This document shows positions 39,853 to 44,591 of a DNA stretch of 44,591 nt, piece by piece. How positions within the stretch are numbered: the stretch's first letter is position 1; each line of letters starts with the position of its first letter. Made by a program: the position numbers and the translations under genes. Location of the stretch: the NCBI GenBank assembly GCA_003166865.1, contig PMUP01000046.1, positions 582 to 45,172 on the forward strand. Reading direction: 5' to 3'. The notes beneath the pieces were generated by a model. The model was given only the letters and a program-made list of their open reading frames with translations. It was not told the origin of the DNA and made no database searches. Source of the stretch: Bryobacterales bacterium (lineage in GTDB: Bacteria > Acidobacteriota > Terriglobia > Bryobacterales > Bryobacteraceae).

Positions 39853-42800
39853 ATGAAATTAAGGCAACTTCTCTCTTCACGGAGTTATAAGATGGCGCCC
39901 ACCCTGACGCTCCTCGGAGCCCTAGCCGGAAGTTGTTCACTACTCGGCGCTCCAGGAGCCGGGTCAGCCAAAGTCCGTGAGAATATCGCAAAGCTGCCTC
40001 TCCGTTTTGAGGAAAATCAGGGACAAACGGATTCCCAGGTGAAATATCTGGCGCACGGCAACGGGTATACATTGTTCCTGACACCCACGGCAATGGCCAT
40101 TCAGTTGAAGGCAGCCGGCGTTCCAAACTTGTCCCCGGCCCTCCAGATGCGCCTGCCTGGTTCAAACGCGAAGGCATCCCTAGAGGCGCGCGACCGGCTC
40201 CCAGGTACAACCAACTACTTCATCGGCAACGATCCGGGCAAGTGGCACAGCAGCGTGCCCGGTTACGCGCAGATCGCCTATCGGGACGTTTACCCAGGCA
40301 TAGATGTGGTCTACCGCGGTTCGCAGCGACAGCTCGAATTTGATTTCATTGTTCGACCAGGCGCCAAACCGGATTCAATCCGTCTGGCGTTCGACGGCGC
40401 GGACAAGCTCAGCGTGGATGGGCAGGGTAACGTGCGCCTGGAAGCTGGTGAAGGACATCTACTTCTGCATAAGCCGGTTCTGTACCAGGAGTCCGCGCAG
40501 GGAAGGATTCCGATCGAAGGCCGATTCGTGCGGTCAGGGAAGACTGAGATTGCGTTTATCGTGGCCAAGTATGACGACAGCAAGCCGCTGGTGGTGGATC
40601 CGGCTTTAGAAATCGCCTACGCGACTTTCTTCGGCGGCTCGGGAGACGAAGCGGCATTTGGCATTGCGGTGGATGGCGGGGGGAACCCTTACATTGCCGG
40701 CACCACCAGCTCGGCCTCTGACTTCCCCACTATGACTGCGGCGCAGGGTACGTATGGCGGGGGGACCAGCGATTACTTTGTGACGAAGTTCAACTCAACC
40801 GGGACGGCCCTTGTTTACTCAACCTACCTGGGAGGCAGTGGAAATGAAACGGCCAACCCGGGAATTATAGGCGGAATCGCAAACTACACTGGAATCCTGG
40901 CGGTTGATCCTTCCGGAAGGGCGTATGTTACCGGGTACACGACATCGGCGAACTTTCCGACCACGACGAATGCGTATAGTCAGACACTAGCCGGCACGGC
41001 TACGCAAGACGCTTTTGTAACAGAAATCAGCGCGAGCGGTTCCAGCCTCCTGTATTCCACTTATCTGGGCGATACCATCGGCGCCAGCTATGCGCTGGGA
41101 ATCGCCGTCGATAATGCCGGGAATGCCTACATTACCGGTTTGACGATATCCAACACTCTGCCGGTGACCTCCAATGCATACTCCACCTCGGGAGTTACCT
41201 TTGGTAATTTCTTCCTCGGTTTTCTAAGTAAGTTCAATACCACTCTGTCCGCGACCGCATCGCTGGCTTACTCCAGTTACATTGGCGGCTCCAATAACGA
41301 AGGTGTGTCGGTCGCCGTGGATAACTCCGGAAACGCTTATGTCGGAGGAGAGCTCTTTGTGGTCTCGGGTTCCGGCGCGGGAACCATTCCGACTGTGAAT
41401 TCCATTCAAAGCTCGAGCGGCGGCGGTCAGGACGGCTTCGTTGAGAAATTCAATACAACCGCGGCGTTTCCGCTAGTCTGGTCCACGTACATTGGCGGAA
41501 GCGGTGTCGATTATGTCCAGAAGGTCGCGCTTGATACAACCGGCGTGTATCTTGCCGGATCGACTAGCTCTACCAATTTCATCACTACAACCGGCGCGTT
41601 TCAGACCGGATACGGCGGGGGCCAGGGAACGGGAGACGGGTTCGTCACCAAGCTCAGCTTGGACGGGCAGACTCGCCTTTACTCCACCTATATTGGCGGC
41701 ACAGGCGCCGATCAAATCTTCGATATGGCGATCGATAGCGTCAGAAATATCTATTTGACTGGCACCACGCAATCGCCGAATTTTCCCCAAATCAACACTC
41801 TTCCTCCCACGGCCTCCCCAGGCTCGCAGTTCGTGCTGGAGCTGAACACGGCCGGGAGTGCTCTGACGTATTCGACTCTCTTACCGAGCGGTCCCCAAAT
41901 ACAATCTCTGACCGCCGACCCTTCGGGAAACGTTTATATTGCCGGGCAAACCTCGACAGCCGCGGGTTTTCCGGCCACGTTCGGCGCTTATCAATCGACG
42001 CTCAAGGGAAGCTCGGATGCATTCCTCGCGAAACTTACGAATGGCGGAGGCGGAGCTCTGGCGATCGGCGCCATAACGCCGACTCGCGGGGGCAGTTCCG
42101 ATTTCATCACGGTCACGGTGCAGGGTTTCGGGATCGTGACCGGCGCCAATATCCAGCTTGTTTCGTCCAGCGGCACGGTCACGGGAATCGGCGCGTCGAC
42201 CGCCTCGGACGGGTCGTCCATCACGGCGTTAGTCAACCTGGTGGGAGCCACGCAGACGGTCTATGACGTTACGATCGTGAATCCAAATGGCGCGACGGCG
42301 ACGCTCCCCATGGGTTTCACGGTCCAGCCGACGGTTCTGAGTTTCCCGAACACGGTGGGTAACGTGAGCACGGTAACGCCTACCATTCTCGGCCCGACCG
42401 GTGTCTTCCTAAGCGGCGCCACGGTGCAATTAACCGGCCCGGCCACCATTATGAGTAGCGGGACCACCGTAAACGCGGATGGATCGGGACTTTCGGTATC
42501 GCTCCCTCTGAACGGGGCGCCGACCGGAATCTACACGCTCACCGTTAACAATCCCAACGGCACGTTCCTGGTCAGCCCCGGCGGACTCACGGTGGCGGGC
42601 GGCGGAAACGCTCAGCTGGCGGCGAACCTGATCGGGCCGGCCTTCTATGGCGCGGGACATACGCAAATCTATCTGTATTCGGCATGCAACGTGGGGACAG
42701 TGGACGCTCTAAATCTGACGATCGATCTTCTGATCTCCCCGAATGTCACCGTCGCCCTGAACGTGGCAGCCACAGTGTCCGGCAGCGCAAGTCTGAACGA

Positions 42801-44591
42801 TTACCAGATCGCATTGGCCAAGCTTTCGGCTGGCGCTTGTTACGTTATCCAGGGCACTGAATCCACCTTGGCAGGTACGCCGGCCCACACGCCAGCCCAT
42901 AATGAAATCCATGTGGATTCCCCTTGCTGCACAAACGGCGGCAGCGACGCCGACGCCGGCGGCGACACAGACATCCGGGAACCAGGCGATCCAAACGATA
43001 AAGTTGGGCCAACCGGTGGCGGAGGCGCCGCTCAATGGATTGCGGGACAAGATGTGGTTCCGTATTACATCTATTTTGAAAATGAGTCCACCGCTTCGGC
43101 GCCTGCTCAGAATGTCACGATAACCGACACTCTCGATCCGGGCCTGAACCCCAACACGATCAGCTTTGGCGTGATCGGTTTCGGCACCCAGGCATTTACT
43201 CCTCCAGGAGGGCTGAACGATTTCAACACCTTGGTTGATCTGCGTCCCACGCAGCCATTCGAAGTGAAGATTTCCGCCCACTACGATGCGCCGTCGAACA
43301 CCATCACATGGCTGTACCAGACCATCGATCCCGATACCGGCGAGACTCCTAACGATCCTTCGTTAGGATTTCTTCCTCCCGATGTCACATCCCCGCAAGG
43401 TCAGGGATACGTATATTTCACCGCGGTCCCATATCCCGGCCAAAGCACGGGAACCGTGATTCAAAACCAGGCGACCATCGTATTCGATTTCAACCAGCCC
43501 ATTTCCACCTCGACGTGGATGAACACCTTGGATGTGAATCCGCCGACGAGCGCGGTGGCCGCGTTGCCGAGTACCGAAAGCTCGGCCTGCTTCACGGTTT
43601 CATGGTCCGGCACCGATGTCGGCTCCGGTATTCAGGGTTACAACATACTTGTGTCCGATAACGGTGGTGCATTCACTCCCTGGCTGGTCGACACTGCGCT
43701 AACTTCGTCATCGTACACGGGCGTGGCCGGGCATACCTATGCGTTCTACAGCGAGGGCATCGACGCGGCGGGTAACGTGGAACAAAAGACAACGGCCGAC
43801 ACCTCCACCACCGTCAATGCGAACGCGACCGGTTGCGGCGGCTCGCCAGGGCTCAGCATCGCAAAAACACACACCGGCAATTTTACGGTCAATCAAAACG
43901 GCAGCTTTTCCATCACCGTGAGCAACAGTGGCACAGCCGCCACTTCTTCCACGATTACGGTCTCCGATATGCTTCCGAGCGGCCTGGGTTTCGTATCCGC
44001 CACCGGCACGGGATGGAGCTGTATGAACAGCAGCGGCGACGTGGTCTGCACCAACACCGCTCCAATCGCGGCGAGTTCGAATGCGGTCATCACGCTGACC
44101 GTCAGCGTGACCACCAGTTTGACGTCGATCCAGAATACGGCGAGCGTCACCGGGGGCGGCGGATCGATTGTCACCGGATCGAGTACGGATACAGTTACGG
44201 TGCTGCAGGGGCCCGGGATTTCGCTGCAGCCCGCGGCGCAAACAGTTTGCTCCGGCGCGACGGCGACGTTCACCGCCTCAGCCACCGGAAGTCCCACGCC
44301 GACGGTTCAATGGCAGGTGAGCACCAACGGTGGGACGACGTTCAGCAACATTACGGGCGCAACGTCTACAACCCTGAGCTTCACCACGTCCGCCGGCCAG
44401 AACGGAAACCAGTATCGCGCGGCGTTTACCAACACCGCTGGATCGTCGAACACCAATCCTGCGCTGCTGACGGTAAACACCGCGGCTGCGATTACATTGA
44501 ACCCGTTAAACCAAACAGTGACCAGCGGGCTAACCGCCACATTCACCGCGGGGGCCAGCGGACAACCAACGCCCACCGTGCAGTGGCAGAT
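39853..44591 (+). CDS. Giant SBBP-repeat cell-surface protein (3' end outside window)
   Basis: One frame stays open from the ATG at 39853 (AGGAGGA upstream) to the window edge, over 1,579 residues. A signal or anchor segment (about residues 14-32) comes first, then a DUF7948-like domain (~40-253, 'KLPLRFEENQGQTDSQVKYL'). SBBP propeller repeats follow (~256-730, with 'GIAVDNAGNAYITG'-type units and 'YSTYLGG'), then IPT/TIG-like Ig folds (~736-916). Next are a D/G-rich stretch ending 'GDPNDKVGP' and an adhesin-like domain (~1066-1230), an FN3-like domain, a DUF11 domain (~1333-1450), and the first of Ig-like repeats with a 91-residue period. It is probably an exported adhesin or matrix protein. 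Confidence 0.9.
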   Translation, partial: MKLRQLLSSRSYKMAPTLTLLGALAGSCSLLGAPGAGSAKVRENIAKLPLRFEENQGQTDSQVKYLAHGNGYTLFLTPTAMAIQLKAAGVPNLSPALQMRLPGSNAKASLEARDRLPGTTNYFIGNDPGKWHSSVPGYAQIAYRDVYPGIDVVYRGSQRQLEFDFIVRPGAKPDSIRLAFDGADKLSVDGQGNVRLEAGEGHLLLHKPVLYQESAQGRIPIEGRFVRSGKTEIAFIVAKYDDSKPLVVDPALEIAYATFFGGSGDEAAFGIAVDGGGNPYIAGTTSSASDFPTMTAAQGTYGGGTSDYFVTKFNSTGTALVYSTYLGGSGNETANPGIIGGIANYTGILAVDPSGRAYVTGYTTSANFPTTTNAYSQTLAGTATQDAFVTEISASGSSLLYSTYLGDTIGASYALGIAVDNAGNAYITGLTISNTLPVTSNAYSTSGVTFGNFFLGFLSKFNTTLSATASLAYSSYIGGSNNEGVSVAVDNSGNAYVGGELFVVSGSGAGTIPTVNSIQSSSGGGQDGFVEKFNTTAAFPLVWSTYIGGSGVDYVQKVALDTTGVYLAGSTSSTNFITTTGAFQTGYGGGQGTGDGFVTKLSLDGQTRLYSTYIGGTGADQIFDMAIDSVRNIYLTGTTQSPNFPQINTLPPTASPGSQFVLELNTAGSALTYSTLLPSGPQIQSLTADPSGNVYIAGQTSTAAGFPATFGAYQSTLKGSSDAFLAKLTNGGGGALAIGAITPTRGGSSDFITVTVQGFGIVTGANIQLVSSSGTVTGIGASTASDGSSITALVNLVGATQTVYDVTIVNPNGATATLPMGFTVQPTVLSFPNTVGNVSTVTPTILGPTGVFLSGATVQLTGPATIMSSGTTVNADGSGLSVSLPLNGAPTGIYTLTVNNPNGTFLVSPGGLTVAGGGNAQLAANLIGPAFYGAGHTQIYLYSACNVGTVDALNLTIDLLISPNVTVALNVAATVSGSASLNDYQIALAKLSAGACYVIQGTESTLAGTPAHTPAHNEIHVDSPCCTNGGSDADAGGDTDIREPGDPNDKVGPTGGGGAAQWIAGQDVVPYYIYFENESTASAPAQNVTITDTLDPGLNPNTISFGVIGFGTQAFTPPGGLNDFNTLVDLRPTQPFEVKISAHYDAPSNTITWLYQTIDPDTGETPNDPSLGFLPPDVTSPQGQGYVYFTAVPYPGQSTGTVIQNQATIVFDFNQPISTSTWMNTLDVNPPTSAVAALPSTESSACFTVSWSGTDVGSGIQGYNILVSDNGGAFTPWLVDTALTSSSYTGVAGHTYAFYSEGIDAAGNVEQKTTADTSTTVNANATGCGGSPGLSIAKTHTGNFTVNQNGSFSITVSNSGTAATSSTITVSDMLPSGLGFVSATGTGWSCMNSSGDVVCTNTAPIAASSNAVITLTVSVTTSLTSIQNTASVTGGGGSIVTGSSTDTVTVLQGPGISLQPAAQTVCSGATATFTASATGSPTPTVQWQVSTNGGTTFSNITGATSTTLSFTTSAGQNGNQYRAAFTNTAGSSNTNPALLTVNTAAAITLNPLNQTVTSGLTATFTAGASGQPTPTVQWQ

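Noticed and set aside
39764-40210. 148-aa minus-strand frame
   Set aside because: It is antisense to the start of the SBBP protein, which has a strong ribosome site, a signal segment and a recognisable domain.

Overview
The window looks like chromosomal DNA of a soil acidobacterium, most likely of the Solibacteres/Bryobacterales type. This is inferred from gene content and not proven. The supporting families are the 'DGKPDLSGIW' secreted proteins, DUF6152-like 'WTNPHSYFYLDV' proteins, quinoproteins, Hanks-type kinases with C-terminal repeat regions, YVTN and SBBP propeller proteins, and many decayed mobile elements. GC content is high. Several genes start with GTG or TTG, and neighbouring genes often overlap by a few bases.

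Layout. 1-2.3 kb: two minus-strand half-transporters of a heterodimeric ABC exporter, directly downstream of a phage terminase fragment. 2.8-5.1 kb: DNA photolyase, a small basic protein and a peptidase M28 fragment. 5.4-8.9 kb: a mobile cassette with a small protein, DUF2924, a large serine recombinase, DUF3489 and another small protein; its upstream end carries seven heptamers spaced at 10.5 bp. 9.0-18.7 kb: a worn accessory region with two tRNA-Asn-like 3' remnants in opposite orientation at its ends, two dead pieces of the same recombinase family, a frameshifted tyrosine recombinase, a transposase fragment and a truncated RidA. Intact genes in it are an NTF2-like protein, a large Ser/Thr kinase, a YVTN propeller protein, a DinB-family protein and a secreted protein. 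18.7-24.4 kb: two tandem membrane-anchored proteins, an SDR followed by a polytopic membrane protein, a CDP-alcohol phosphatidyltransferase, and a group of very small genes.

24.4-33.0 kb is the coherent functional block: cofactor F420 synthesis and use. cofG and cofH make the deazaflavin chromophore. npdG, cofD, cofC and cofE, overlapping one another, form a NADPH:F420 reductase and the side-chain enzymes. On the opposite strand are a split-barrel PPOX protein and a four-gene operon of two luciferase-like F420-dependent oxidoreductases, a second PPOX protein and an NTF2-like protein. The CofE lacks the FMN domain of actinobacterial FbiB, and no dehydro-F420 reductase is visible here, so the precursor used by CofC/CofD cannot be decided.

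33.2-39.7 kb holds secreted-protein genes and wreckage: a frameshifted DUF6152-like gene, a quinoprotein joined out of frame to the tail of an unrelated family, an apparently intact modular GH44 glycanase, and a mosaic of DUF6152, kinase/ATPase, IS91-like and winged-helix fragments. From 39.85 kb to the right edge runs one uninterrupted frame for a very large SBBP-repeat cell-surface protein, cut by the window end.
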